From Clostridium sp. C105KSO13 (GTDB lineage: Bacteria > Bacillota > Clostridia > Lachnospirales > Lachnospiraceae), in contig NZ_FBWL01000164.1 in assembly GCF_001517425.1 (NCBI RefSeq), forward strand, positions 36,145 through 100,144: a stretch of DNA of 64,000 nucleotides. The letters are read 5' to 3'. Made by a program: the position numbers and the translations under genes. Shown here one piece after another: positions 36,002 through 45,038 of this stretch; the stretch's first letter is position 1; every line of letters starts with the position of its first letter. The notes below the pieces were generated by a model, which saw only the letters and a program-made list of their open reading frames with translations, did no database searches and was not told the DNA's origin.

Positions 36002-39000
36002 TTAGCACATTTTCAGGTAAATTCTGCAATTCTGGTGATTATAATCAATGTTAAGTGCCTGCTCAAATAATCGCTTAGCCTCTTCCTTATTTCCAAATCC
36101 AAGTTCTGAGAGACCCATCAGATAATAGCAGTGGGCTTGATTTTTGGCATCCATATCATCTTCAAAAATCAGAAAGTCAGGGAGTGATACGGCAAAGAAA
36201 TCATTTTTCATCTTATCACGAAGATGTCTTTCTCCATAATCCATCAGCTTATTAAAGCATGCACATGCCTCCTGATGATTTCCCAGCTTCTGATTAGCCA
36301 ATCCTTTATACAAGATCATATCGGCCGGCTGATCATTATAGTACATTACTCCTGCTGGTTCATTGTCTCCGGTTTCTGCTTTTTTATATTCTGTCTCAAT
36401 GTCCTTTTCCTCAAGTGCTTCTTTTACCACACCAAGATAATAATGGATGTGGTTATCTTTCGTTCCTTCTAATCTTCCTTCACCCAGGTTCAGTGGATAT
36501 TCAAGAGCCTTCTCAAGTAAATCCTTTGCTTTTGCATAATCTTTATCGCTGATTTTTTGTTTTGCCATCTCAAGAAGCGCTACTTTGTACTGACCTGAGA
36601 TACGCCCCTCTGCACCTTCCCACGGGCGGAATGTATGAGACATGATTGTCTCGTAAGCTTTTTCATGCATTCCCGCAAGATTAAATAATGTCACGTATTC
36701 CAGCATAACATCATCACGCTCTGTCAAAATATCGAGATGTTGATCATAATTAGCCAGTCTTATTTCAAATGGTGTCCCAAGCTTTTTATACAGCTGGTCA
36801 AGCTCCTGGAATATTCTTGCATCTGTTTTGTCTAAAGCAAATGCTTTCTCAAGTTCTGCTTTGGCTTTTAGCGGTTCATTTTCTTTATTAAAATACGCCA
36901 GTGCAAGATTCCGGTGTACGGTAGGATAATTGTCATCTAATGCAGCTGACTTCTCCCACAATTCCACTGCTTTTTTAAATGTAAGTTTATCGTAGAAAAG
37001 ATTTCCAAGATAATAATATGACTTAGCCCCTTTGGGATTTTTTTTGCCTGCATCTTCAAGAATTGCAATATCTTCAAGTTTATTTGGGAAACAGCAGTCT
37101 GGTTTTAAAGTATCAGCTTTTTTATATTCCTGTATACTTTCTTCTGTTTTGTTTTCCTTGCCCAGATAATAGGCCTTATAGTAAGAAAGAAGTGGATATT
37201 CTAAACTGCACTGCTCTAATATGGTCTCTGCTTCTGCATAGAGTCCAGACTCTGCATAATCTCTCGCAGCCTGCAGATAATTTTCCGGGAAATTACGCAT
37301 AAGACGATTCATCAGCAAAAGTTTTTCCGGGTCTTTGTCTTCTAAAATAAACTGCTCATATCTGGAAACGTAGTCAAACTTATCAAGTTCAAGATTTTCT
37401 TCACACCAGCTCTTCGCCTCTTGAATTCTGCCAAGCTTTCTTAGAAGAACAGTTTTCAAGCCTCTTGCCTTAATATTGTGTACATTCTTGACCAGTCCTT
37501 TTTCAACAAGCTCCAGTGCCTCTTGATAATTCCCTTCTTCTGACTTAATTGCTCCCAGATAATAAAAGGACATTTCCTGCTGCTCACTACTCCATGTAGC
37601 CTTGTAAAATGCATCATAAGCCTCTTCTTTACGATTCTGATAGAACAGTGCCAGACCAAGATCATAATAACTTTCGCTGTTATAAGGGTTCGGACTTCTC
37701 CATGTCAGCCGCTTAACTGCTTTTCGGAAATGATCTTCAGCTCCTTTAAAGTCACCTCTTCTAAAGAGAAGCATTCCATATGCATTATTGATACGAATAT
37801 CCTCTGGATCACGCTTCAGTCCTTCGAGATAATATGGATCAGGCAGGTAAGTTGCATGTCTGTGCTGTTCAATATGCTGAGCCGTCAACAACAATTCTTC
37901 ATTTGTCTTAATTTCTTGTGGATCCTTTGCCGCTTCTGCAGGTTCTGCCAGTTCAGGAATCTTTACCTCCTCCGGCTGATATTCAACAAGTATTTTGCCG
38001 CCTGCACGGACAGATACTTTGATTTCTTCCGGCTTATCTGTTCCTTGTGAGACAGACTGCTTATACACCTTAGTCGGTGAGATTACTGCAGTGTCACGGA
38101 AAATTTCCTGTCCTGCTTTTGTCACAATTATCTCTGCATCTGTATATTCTTCTGTTGCATAAACAATGAGAGTAATACCCTCTTCAGTGATTTCTGCATT
38201 TAATGCTCCATGAATTGTTGCATTTTTTACTGTGCCAACATTTTTGTATGGCATAAAATACTGTTTAAACGTTTTTTCCTCAAATGGCTTCAGCCAGGTA
38301 AAGTCCGGCTGATTTTCAGTATAAATGCCGGTCATCAGTTCAATATAAGGGCCATCTTCATCGGTCAGATTGCGGTCCCATGCGTGGCCAAAATCATCAC
38401 ATCCCCATGTCCACTGCTTCTTTCCCGGAGAGAAGTGGTGATCTGCCACATGTAAAAGCCCGGCTTCTTTTTGATAGTCGTATCCACCTACAAAATCATA
38501 TTTAGACGTTTCAGCCATATAGGATGTAGGAACAGGTATGTTTTTATACCGGGATATATCTACACCTTCGCTGTAATCATGTTTGTAATATTCACCCTTG
38601 GCGATTGGAAATCTGGATACAGCTCTTTTACCATGATCATATACATTGTGTACATCCGGAGGAAAAACAGATTGTGTATGGTCATTAACTGCAACTGCAG
38701 GATTCGCCCACCACAAAAATGTCTGAGGCATTGCTGTACGGTTGTAAAGCTGTCCCCGGATCTCTATATACGCTTTCCCCGGATACAGTGTGAACCCTGC
38801 GATTCCCTTTGTTCCATACATCTGATCAACATCATTGACCAGAAGCGTTTTGCTTCCATCTTCATTTTCCTGAAGTAAATAATCCACCGGCATAAATGTA
38901 GTCGGTCTGTGATGCTGGGGCCAGTTAAATTCTATTCCCCCTGAAATCCAAGGTCCGGCAAGCCCTACAAGTGCCGGCTTAATTACATGATTATAATATA

Positions 39001-39277
39001 CAAAATCATAGTCGTTTGTTTTATCATAAGCTCTCTGTATACGACCTCCGAGTTCCGGCAGAATCATAATTTTGATATATTCATTTTCAAGATATACTGC
39101 ACGATACACCTTGTCTTTCTTTTCATGACTGATTTTTTCAGTAGTAGGATAAGGATATACCTTTCCTGAACTTCCCTGATATACACGTTTCTCAAGGAAC
39201 ATTGGATTTTTATCAGGTTCACCCACTTCATAAGTCGGGATCGCCACTTCTTCTTCCCAGATTCTTGCTTCTTTCAT
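36002..39277 (-). CDS. DUF5107 domain protein with TPR repeats
   Basis: This large cytosolic protein has 1091 residues. The N-terminal part resembles DUF5107, a mutarotase-like beta-sandwich (LPELGGRIQRAYDKTNDYDFVY, then GGIEFNWPQHHRP), about residues 1-400. The C-terminal half is a series of tetratricopeptide repeats (for example SYYDLGLALFYQNRKEEAYD and SYYYLGNLFYDKLTFKKAVE). Members lie in glycosidase operons but no reaction is established as far as I know. GGAG precedes ATG 39277. It is divergent from an AraC regulator, which may control it. A -10-like TATAAT at 39316-39321 on the minus strand is a weak promoter candidate. Confidence 0.85.
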   Translation of the reverse strand: MKEARIWEEEVAIPTYEVGEPDKNPMFLEKRVYQGSSGKVYPYPTTEKISHEKKDKVYRAVYLENEYIKIMILPELGGRIQRAYDKTNDYDFVYYNHVIKPALVGLAGPWISGGIEFNWPQHHRPTTFMPVDYLLQENEDGSKTLLVNDVDQMYGTKGIAGFTLYPGKAYIEIRGQLYNRTAMPQTFLWWANPAVAVNDHTQSVFPPDVHNVYDHGKRAVSRFPIAKGEYYKHDYSEGVDISRYKNIPVPTSYMAETSKYDFVGGYDYQKEAGLLHVADHHFSPGKKQWTWGCDDFGHAWDRNLTDEDGPYIELMTGIYTENQPDFTWLKPFEEKTFKQYFMPYKNVGTVKNATIHGALNAEITEEGITLIVYATEEYTDAEIIVTKAGQEIFRDTAVISPTKVYKQSVSQGTDKPEEIKVSVRAGGKILVEYQPEEVKIPELAEPAEAAKDPQEIKTNEELLLTAQHIEQHRHATYLPDPYYLEGLKRDPEDIRINNAYGMLLFRRGDFKGAEDHFRKAVKRLTWRSPNPYNSESYYDLGLALFYQNRKEEAYDAFYKATWSSEQQEMSFYYLGAIKSEEGNYQEALELVEKGLVKNVHNIKARGLKTVLLRKLGRIQEAKSWCEENLELDKFDYVSRYEQFILEDKDPEKLLLMNRLMRNFPENYLQAARDYAESGLYAEAETILEQCSLEYPLLSYYKAYYLGKENKTEESIQEYKKADTLKPDCCFPNKLEDIAILEDAGKKNPKGAKSYYYLGNLFYDKLTFKKAVELWEKSAALDDNYPTVHRNLALAYFNKENEPLKAKAELEKAFALDKTDARIFQELDQLYKKLGTPFEIRLANYDQHLDILTERDDVMLEYVTLFNLAGMHEKAYETIMSHTFRPWEGAEGRISGQYKVALLEMAKQKISDKDYAKAKDLLEKALEYPLNLGEGRLEGTKDNHIHYYLGVVKEALEEKDIETEYKKAETGDNEPAGVMYYNDQPADMILYKGLANQKLGNHQEACACFNKLMDYGERHLRDKMKNDFFAVSLPDFLIFEDDMDAKNQAHCYYLMGLSELGFGNKEEAKRLFEQALNIDYNHQNCRIYLKMC

Positions 39278-39396
39278 ATTGGCATCTCCTTTTATAATTT
39301 GCTTTTTCAAAATTGATTATAATCCATAAAAAATGTTTTATCATTACTGTATTTTGCTTATTCATTTATAAAAATTGCTATTTTTATTTGTGATAG

Positions 39397-39425
39397 TTGA
39401 GGGCAAGTGTTATACTGTATAAAAT
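39397..39425 (+). promoter_or_regulatory. promoter of the AraC regulator gene
   Basis: TTGAGG (39397-39402), a 17-nt spacer and TAAAAT (39420-39425), 20 nt before the start codon. Confidence 0.45.
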
Positions 39426-39445
39426 GATCTTAAAGGAGTCTTTTT

Positions 39446-40303
39446 ATGCTAACATTAGAACCTCACGTATCAGGTGATTCCGATTACTATGTCTATACTC
39501 CAAGCGCACTTGCACGTACTTTGTTTTTCTATCCGGTCTGTACAGGCTATTTTACTTATGAACCCGGATATTTTCTTAAACGGGACAGCTATGACAGCTT
39601 TCTGGTAATGCTGGTTACCAAAGGGGAGTGTACCGTCACTTTAAATGAAGTTCAGATTGAAGCAGGACCTGGTGATGTTGTTTTTCTGGACTGTTATGCA
39701 CCACATCAGTATGAAAGCAGGACTGGATACGAATCCTACTGGCTTCATTTTGACGGGCAGTTATGCAGAAACTATTACCAGTATATAGCAGAGCATTTTG
39801 GCAATGTGCTGACGCCAAGAAAAGCGCCTGCGGTAAAACACGCTCTCAAAAGTATTTACAGCATGTTTCAGACAAATACCAGAATACTAGAAGCAGACAT
39901 TTCCCGGTATATTACAGATATACTAACGGAACTTATGCTTTCCGGGACAGAAAAAGAGACAGCGCCAAAAGCTCAGCTGTCTCTTTCAAAAGCTATTTCT
40001 TATATTAATGAACATTTTGCGGAACCAATTACTTTAGATCGTCTCGCTGCTCTTGCAGTTCTAAGTCCTTATTACTTTACCCGCCTCTTTGCAAAAGAAA
40101 CAGGTATGACTCCTCATCAGTATCTGATTACCATGCGGGTGAACTCTGCAAAATTTTTACTAAAAACAACCTCACTTCCAATTAAGGAAATTGGATTCTC
40201 CTGCGGCTTTACCAGTGAAAGCATCTTCTGCACCACCTTCCGCAAACGTGAAGGAATAACGCCCAGTGAGTATCGTTTTTCTTATTCAATGGACGAGACA
40301 TAA
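39446..40303 (+). CDS. AraC-family transcriptional regulator
   Basis: This 285-residue regulator has an N-terminal cupin effector domain (CTVTLNEVQIEAGPGDVVFLDCYAPHQYES) and a C-terminal double HTH (ITLDRLAALAVLSPYYFTRLFAKET, then PIKEIGFSCGFTSESIFCTTFRKREG). AAGGAG precedes ATG 39446. It is transcribed away from the DUF5107 gene and is the natural local activator for the glycan operon, alongside the YesMN systems. Confidence 0.92.
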   Translation: MLTLEPHVSGDSDYYVYTPSALARTLFFYPVCTGYFTYEPGYFLKRDSYDSFLVMLVTKGECTVTLNEVQIEAGPGDVVFLDCYAPHQYESRTGYESYWLHFDGQLCRNYYQYIAEHFGNVLTPRKAPAVKHALKSIYSMFQTNTRILEADISRYITDILTELMLSGTEKETAPKAQLSLSKAISYINEHFAEPITLDRLAALAVLSPYYFTRLFAKETGMTPHQYLITMRVNSAKFLLKTTSLPIKEIGFSCGFTSESIFCTTFRKREGITPSEYRFSYSMDET

Positions 40304-40849
40304 CACTCTCCTGCTGTGAACTGTCAGTCTTTTTACCGGAACTGCACATTATCTTCCGTAGAAAATAACGAAGAATCTCCTGACGGTCTATTTCTAGCCC
40401 AAGGAATACCACTTTACCATCTGTTATGGCATCCGCCCCAGTTATATTATACCGTCCGTCTGCCACATCTAAGCAGATCGTCACCTGCTGATATATTGGG
40501 CTGTTTTTTTAACTTACAAAATCTGTTGCTCCATATCAAAAGCAAATTCCCTGCTTGATTATGTCAGCAATCTTTTGCAAGATATTAGCATGTCGGTTGA
40601 TACTGCAGACAAAGTTATCATTAGTAAGGTAATTCATATCCTTAACAAACATAAAAACAACAGTGTAAAATATTTTTTTGGAGGTACTTATCATATACTT
40701 TGTCGGTATCGGACCATTATCAACAGCTGCAATCTACTCCGAATACGGTAATTTATCTAAATTCACTTTACCGTCATAGATGCTTTCTTGTGCTGGTTTA
40801 GAGCCTGGTTATTATCAGTCCAGCATCTTCGAACATGGCGGTGCGGTAT
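40304..40849. other. non-coding stretch with decayed gene remnants
   Basis: No intact gene is supported. On the minus strand an unidentified fragment reads ICLDVADGRYNITGADA near 40450-40490. On the plus strand codons reading SLLDYVSNLLQDISMSVDTA lie near 40546-40600, in a frame without a start and ending in a stop near 40753. Neither was recognised. Confidence 0.5.
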
Positions 40850-41441
40850 ATGGAAAAACGGAGTTCTTCACATTTACACGCCACAGCTGTAGGATTGAAT
40901 AAAAAGACGCTTAAAGCTGCTGGAAAGCAAAAAGGCCAGGATCACGAATCCGTACTCATCAACCAGAAGTCCCACGCCGATTACTATCCCGAAGCCATCC
41001 CCATTACCTTAAAGCTGATTTTCGTCCGTGACGGCACCATATATGGTGCACAGATCTTCGGGCAGGACAAAGTGAATAAGCGGATCGATACCATAGCCGT
41101 CACAATGCGGGTGAAGGGCACCGTCAATGATTTGGCAGAATTAGAGTTTGCCTATATGCCTCCCCATTCCTCTGCAAAAGATCCGGTAAACATGCTCGGC
41201 TTCGTTGCACAGAACGTACTACTCATCATCCCCTACTGTTCCATAGGTGTCCGTTCCTATAACGCAGACCGCATACTTATGCAAAATGGACCTTTCATTA
41301 TCGCCAACGGGGCCGCCGCTATGGAGCGCCCGGTCACAATGTTTTTACCTTCTGGGGACTGAATGCACTTCGAAAGGAATCGCCGGGGTGACTTTCTATC
41401 TCTGAAATGCAGAGGAAGCAAATGTAAATCTTTTTGTATAA
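40850..41441 (+). pseudogene. decayed CoA-disulfide reductase/TusA/DsrE-type fusion gene
   Basis: This is a remnant homologous to the C-terminal two thirds of the intact fusion gene at 57885-60377. It carries SAKDPVNMLGF then IIPYCSIGVRSYNA and FIIANGAAAMERPVTMF, and ends in the same AEEANVNLFV-coding sequence. Three internal blocks present in the intact gene are missing: 63 codons after position 41220, about 155 codons after about 41288, and roughly 260 nt after about 41377. One base lost in the T run near 41341-41346 shifts the frame, so the open frame stops at 41362. The FAD/NAD part and the start are absent. Many third-position differences show this is not a fresh duplicate. Confidence 0.85.
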
Positions 41442-41467
41442 AATCGGCATATAAATCACATAAGATT

Positions 41468-41494
41468 GAAAGCCCATGCAGACGACGGGCTTTC
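41468..41494 (-). terminator. hairpin at the end of the pentose operon
   Basis: GAAAGCCC and GGGCTTTC (8 bp) surround an 11-nt loop about 35 nt past the kinase stop. The T tract is weak on either strand, so terminator function is only probable. Confidence 0.5.
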
Positions 41495-41528
41495 TAGCCA
41501 AAGCCTGCCAGCCATATGGGTTTTTATA

Positions 41529-43004
41529 CTATTTTGTCAGCACCGACTTTACTGCAGCCTTCCAGCCCTCGCATTTTTCTTTTCTCAGTGCTTTCTTCAT
41601 TCGTGGTTCATATTTTGTCCGGTTCATGTTTTCGAATATCGTTTCATCCCATATCCCAAGTGCCAGCCCGGCCGCATATGCTGAGCCGATACCGGAAAGT
41701 TCCTCAGAGTCCGGTACCTGTACGATAGCGTCCGCGATATCACTTTGAAACTGCATCAAATATTTATTTCTGGTAGGGCCTCCGTCCACGCGGAGTTCTC
41801 CCACTTTCACTCCCGCATCCTGACTCATAGCTCTGACAATATCAGTAATCTGGTAAGCAATACACTCCACGCCTGCTCTCACTATTTCCGCTCTTTTGGT
41901 AGTCCGGGTCATCCCCACAATAGAAGCTGTGGCACGGCTGTTCCAATAAGGGGCTCCCAGCCCTGAAAACGCCGGAACCAGATAGAGGCAATCATCCTGA
42001 ATTGCTTCCTGGGCCAAAGCTTCTGTCTCGCCGGGAGAACGAATCAGTTTCAAATCCTCTTTAAGCCATGTGATAACCGCCCCTGTATAATTTAGGTTTC
42101 CCTCCAGTACATAATTAACCTTTCCTCCCATCCCCCATGCCAGAGAGGTCACCACCCCATGAGTGCTTAAAACTGGCGTCTCACCAATATTCATCATTAT
42201 AGAGGAACCAGTACCGTAGGTTCCCTTTGTCATTCCCGGCTTAAGGCAGCCCTGTCCGAACAGGGAACCGTGGGAATCTCCAAGGACCCCGTGAATGGGA
42301 ACCGAATGAGGCAGTATACCCTCAAAGTCCGTTTCCCCAAAATTGGAATCCGAATCACAGACTTCCGCCATATTCTTAGGTTCAACCCCAAACAGACTGC
42401 ATATCTCCTTATCCCATTTCAAATCAAAAATATTAAAAAGCTGTGTTCTGGAGGCATTGGAATAATCAGTCTTGTAATGTTTTCCTCCAGTCAGTTTAAA
42501 CACCAGCCAGCTATCTATAGTTCCATGGCAGATTCTCCCTCTGTCGGCCTTTTCTTTCGCTCCATTCACATTTTCCAAAATCCACGCAATTTTGGACGCA
42601 GGAAAATAAGGAGACAGATTCAGTCCCGTCCTACGGCGGATATTTTCAGCCTCGCCAAGCTTTTCTACCCGTTCACAAATGTCCGCCGCTCTGGCACACT
42701 GCCATACAATGGCACTTCCTAGAGGCTTCCCCGTTGCCCGGTCCCAGGCCAGGGAAGTTTCACGCTGATTGCTGATACTAGCACTTACAACCTTCGTCTT
42801 ATCAATTTCTTCCGTGAGCCTGTTCACCACATTGATAACATTTGTATAAATCTCGCTAGGATCATGGGATACCCATCCTTGTGCATTAATAAACTGTTTA
42901 TGTGGTCTGTCTGTGCGTTTAATCAAACTCCCCTTCTCATCAAATAACAGTGCCTTTGTTCCCTGGGTACTTTGGTCAATGCTGATAATATACTGTTCCG
43001 CCAT
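41529..43004 (-). CDS. glycerol-kinase-like FGGY carbohydrate kinase
   Basis: This 491-residue FGGY kinase clearly belongs to the glycerol kinase branch: ISNQRETSLAWDRATGKPLG, ASKIAWILENV, DYSNASRTQLFNIF. Compared with E. coli GlpK, contacts R81/E82 (R83/E84), W101, Y133 and D243 are retained. The position of Gln246 is S244 (LGDSHGS instead of GDQQA), and Phe270 is replaced by Ser268 (TYGTGSS). Loss of the hydrophobic wall suggests a larger, more polar substrate than glycerol. As the last gene of an isomerase-transketolase operon, it probably phosphorylates a ketose. Start at ATG 43004 overlaps nothing and follows the PfkB gene by 3 nt. Confidence 0.85.
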   Translation of the reverse strand: MAEQYIISIDQSTQGTKALLFDEKGSLIKRTDRPHKQFINAQGWVSHDPSEIYTNVINVVNRLTEEIDKTKVVSASISNQRETSLAWDRATGKPLGSAIVWQCARAADICERVEKLGEAENIRRRTGLNLSPYFPASKIAWILENVNGAKEKADRGRICHGTIDSWLVFKLTGGKHYKTDYSNASRTQLFNIFDLKWDKEICSLFGVEPKNMAEVCDSDSNFGETDFEGILPHSVPIHGVLGDSHGSLFGQGCLKPGMTKGTYGTGSSIMMNIGETPVLSTHGVVTSLAWGMGGKVNYVLEGNLNYTGAVITWLKEDLKLIRSPGETEALAQEAIQDDCLYLVPAFSGLGAPYWNSRATASIVGMTRTTKRAEIVRAGVECIAYQITDIVRAMSQDAGVKVGELRVDGGPTRNKYLMQFQSDIADAIVQVPDSEELSGIGSAYAAGLALGIWDETIFENMNRTKYEPRMKKALRKEKCEGWKAAVKSVLTK

Positions 43005-43007
43005 CGA

Positions 43008-43886
43008 CTATTCCCCCACAATTTCTTCTTTTAATGGTATGGAATCCGCAGCACCTTGTCGGGATACTGCAATTGCGGCTGCTTTTGCCGCCAGCTCCAG
43101 CCCTCTTTGCACAGGCATTCCTTCAATAACCGAAGAAATAAAATACCCAGTGAACGTATCTCCTGCTGCCGTGGTATCCACCGCCTTTACTTTGTAAATC
43201 CCCTGGTGATACTGCTCTTCCTTGTACTGGTAGACAGATCCCTCTGCGCCTAAAGTCAGCACAATCCGGGCATCCGGATACATCGTTTTCAGTTTTCTTA
43301 GCATCTTCTCTACATTTCCCTCTCCCGTCACCTGCTCCCCCTCAATTTCGTTGAGCAGGAACATAGAAATCTTGCTGAAATCACAGGTATCCAATGCACT
43401 GTCATAGGGTGACGGGTTCAAAATGATCATCATACCCAGATCATAGGCCTGCTCTATGATGTAGTCCAGCAGGTTCACCTCATTTTGGAGAAGAAGGATA
43501 TCTCCCGATTCAAAGCATCCCAGTACATCATCCACGTATTCCTTCGTAATGCTCCTGTTTGCACCGCCATACAGCAGAATGCAGTTCTGGCCGTTTTTAT
43601 CCACCTGAATGATAGTGTGACCGGATTTACCCGGGATTGTACGGATATAATCCGTCTTTATACCACTCTCTCTGCAGGTTTTCAGAAGAAGTTTCCCTCC
43701 TTCCCCCACCATCCCGGCATGAAATACAGCTACCCCTGCCCTGGCAAGTGCAATAGACTGATTCAGGCCCTTTCCGCCACAAAATGTATTCATGCCAAAG
43801 GAGGCCATAGTCTCCCCAGGTTTCACCATATGGTCGACAGAATATACATAATCCAAATTCAATGATCCAAAATTTAATACCTTCAT
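43008..43886 (-). CDS. PfkB-family (ribokinase-like) sugar kinase
   Basis: This 292-residue kinase has the N-terminal GGKGLNQSIALARAG motif of ribokinases and the C-terminal DTTAAGDTFTGYF motif with the catalytic Asp. It is probably specific for a pentose such as ribose, since the neighbouring importer is of the ribose type, but the substrate is not proven. GAAAGGTG precedes ATG 43886; five more upstream codons are open but lack a site. Confidence 0.9.
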   Translation of the reverse strand: MKVLNFGSLNLDYVYSVDHMVKPGETMASFGMNTFCGGKGLNQSIALARAGVAVFHAGMVGEGGKLLLKTCRESGIKTDYIRTIPGKSGHTIIQVDKNGQNCILLYGGANRSITKEYVDDVLGCFESGDILLLQNEVNLLDYIIEQAYDLGMMIILNPSPYDSALDTCDFSKISMFLLNEIEGEQVTGEGNVEKMLRKLKTMYPDARIVLTLGAEGSVYQYKEEQYHQGIYKVKAVDTTAAGDTFTGYFISSVIEGMPVQRGLELAAKAAAIAVSRQGAADSIPLKEEIVGE

Positions 43887-43946
43887 AATATCACCTTTCA
43901 AAACAGACGCCCTTCTTTTTGCCAGAATATTCTGAATATGGCTGTC

Positions 43947-43966
43947 AAAAGGGACTGACCCCTTTT
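43947..43966 (-). terminator. intercistronic hairpin between permease and PfkB kinase
   Basis: AAAAGGG and CCCCTTTT pair over a 5-6 nt loop between the permease stop and the kinase start. It may reduce downstream expression; evidence is the symmetry only. Confidence 0.35.
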
Positions 43967-43980
43967 ACTTCTTTTACTTT

Positions 43981-45033
43981 TTACTTGTTTTCATTGCGTG
44001 CCTGGAGGGCCATCTTTGCCTGCATATTTCTCTGCACCTGATCAATGATTACGGCGAGGATGATTACGAGGCCTCTGATAATTTTCTGCCAGAATTCTGT
44101 CACGCCGCACATGGTCATACCGTCATTGATGACACCGATGACAAACGCACCGACAATGGTTCCGCCAATTGTCCCTACGCCGCCTGCCATGGAGGTTCCT
44201 CCAAGTACCGATGCGGCAATGGCATTCATTTCCCATGACTCCCCGGTTTTCGGGGTGGCCGATACCAGCTGGGACGTGGCAATAATGCCCACAACCGCTG
44301 AACAGAATCCTGAAAACGCATATACCCAGATTTTTACTCTGTCCACCTTGATACCCGACAGCTTAGAAGCTCTCTCATTGCCCCCAATGGACAATACATG
44401 CCATCCAAAGGGTGTTTTTTTCAGAATCAGGCCAGCCGCAACAGCAATCAGCACAAGTATAACCACACCTGCGGGAATCGGGGTTCCCACTATATTCCGT
44501 CCAAACACTTCAAAACCGGTATTCCCAAGTCCTTCACTGCCTGCCAGTTTGGAGAAAGTTTTACCGTCCGAGCGAAGGTTTGCAAAGCCTCTCCAAATAT
44601 ACATCGTACCCAGGGTTGCGATAAACGGAGCTACATTAAACTTTGTGATGACAATTCCGTTAATCATCCCCATAAGCGCTCCGAGGAGTACTGTAATCAT
44701 TACAATCATCGGTATACTAAAGTATAATGTCACTCCGAAAATTTTTAGTGTAAATCCCTCCTCAATCAGACCTCCTGCAAGCATTCCTGCGAGACCAGCT
44801 ATTGAACCCACCGATAGGTCTATTCCTCCGGTAATAATAACATATGTCATCCCGATAGCAAGAATCCCATATAGTGCCACATGTTTTGCCACTGTCAGAA
44901 GTGCTCCCGCACTTAAAAAATTATTTGCCGTAATACTGAAAAATATAAGCAGAACGACTAATACAATAAATGTGCGGCCCTTCAAAAGAGTCATTGCTAA
45001 TTTATTATTCCCTGATTTTTGTTTCGCTGCCAT
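43981..45033 (-). CDS. ribose-type ABC transporter permease
   Basis: This is an RbsC-like CUT2 permease of 350 residues with about 8-10 helices. It contains AIGMTYVIITGGIDLSVGSIAGLAGMLAG and AIAASVLGGTSMAGGVGTIGGTIVGAFV, both typical of the family. It forms the channel for the binding protein at 47468-48508 and the ATPase at 45039-46595. GGAGAG precedes ATG 45033, 5 nt past the ATPase stop. Confidence 0.94.
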   Translation of the reverse strand: MAAKQKSGNNKLAMTLLKGRTFIVLVVLLIFFSITANNFLSAGALLTVAKHVALYGILAIGMTYVIITGGIDLSVGSIAGLAGMLAGGLIEEGFTLKIFGVTLYFSIPMIVMITVLLGALMGMINGIVITKFNVAPFIATLGTMYIWRGFANLRSDGKTFSKLAGSEGLGNTGFEVFGRNIVGTPIPAGVVILVLIAVAAGLILKKTPFGWHVLSIGGNERASKLSGIKVDRVKIWVYAFSGFCSAVVGIIATSQLVSATPKTGESWEMNAIAASVLGGTSMAGGVGTIGGTIVGAFVIGVINDGMTMCGVTEFWQKIIRGLVIILAVIIDQVQRNMQAKMALQARNENK

Positions 45034-45038
45034 AATAT

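Noticed and set aside
40209..40484. Minus-strand open frame of 91 codons ending inside the AraC gene
   Set aside because: It could be a remnant, but no family was recognised and part overlaps AraC; listed only as a decayed stretch.
40304..41528. A mobile element as the cause of the decayed region
   Set aside because: No transposase, terminal inverted repeats or target duplication were seen.
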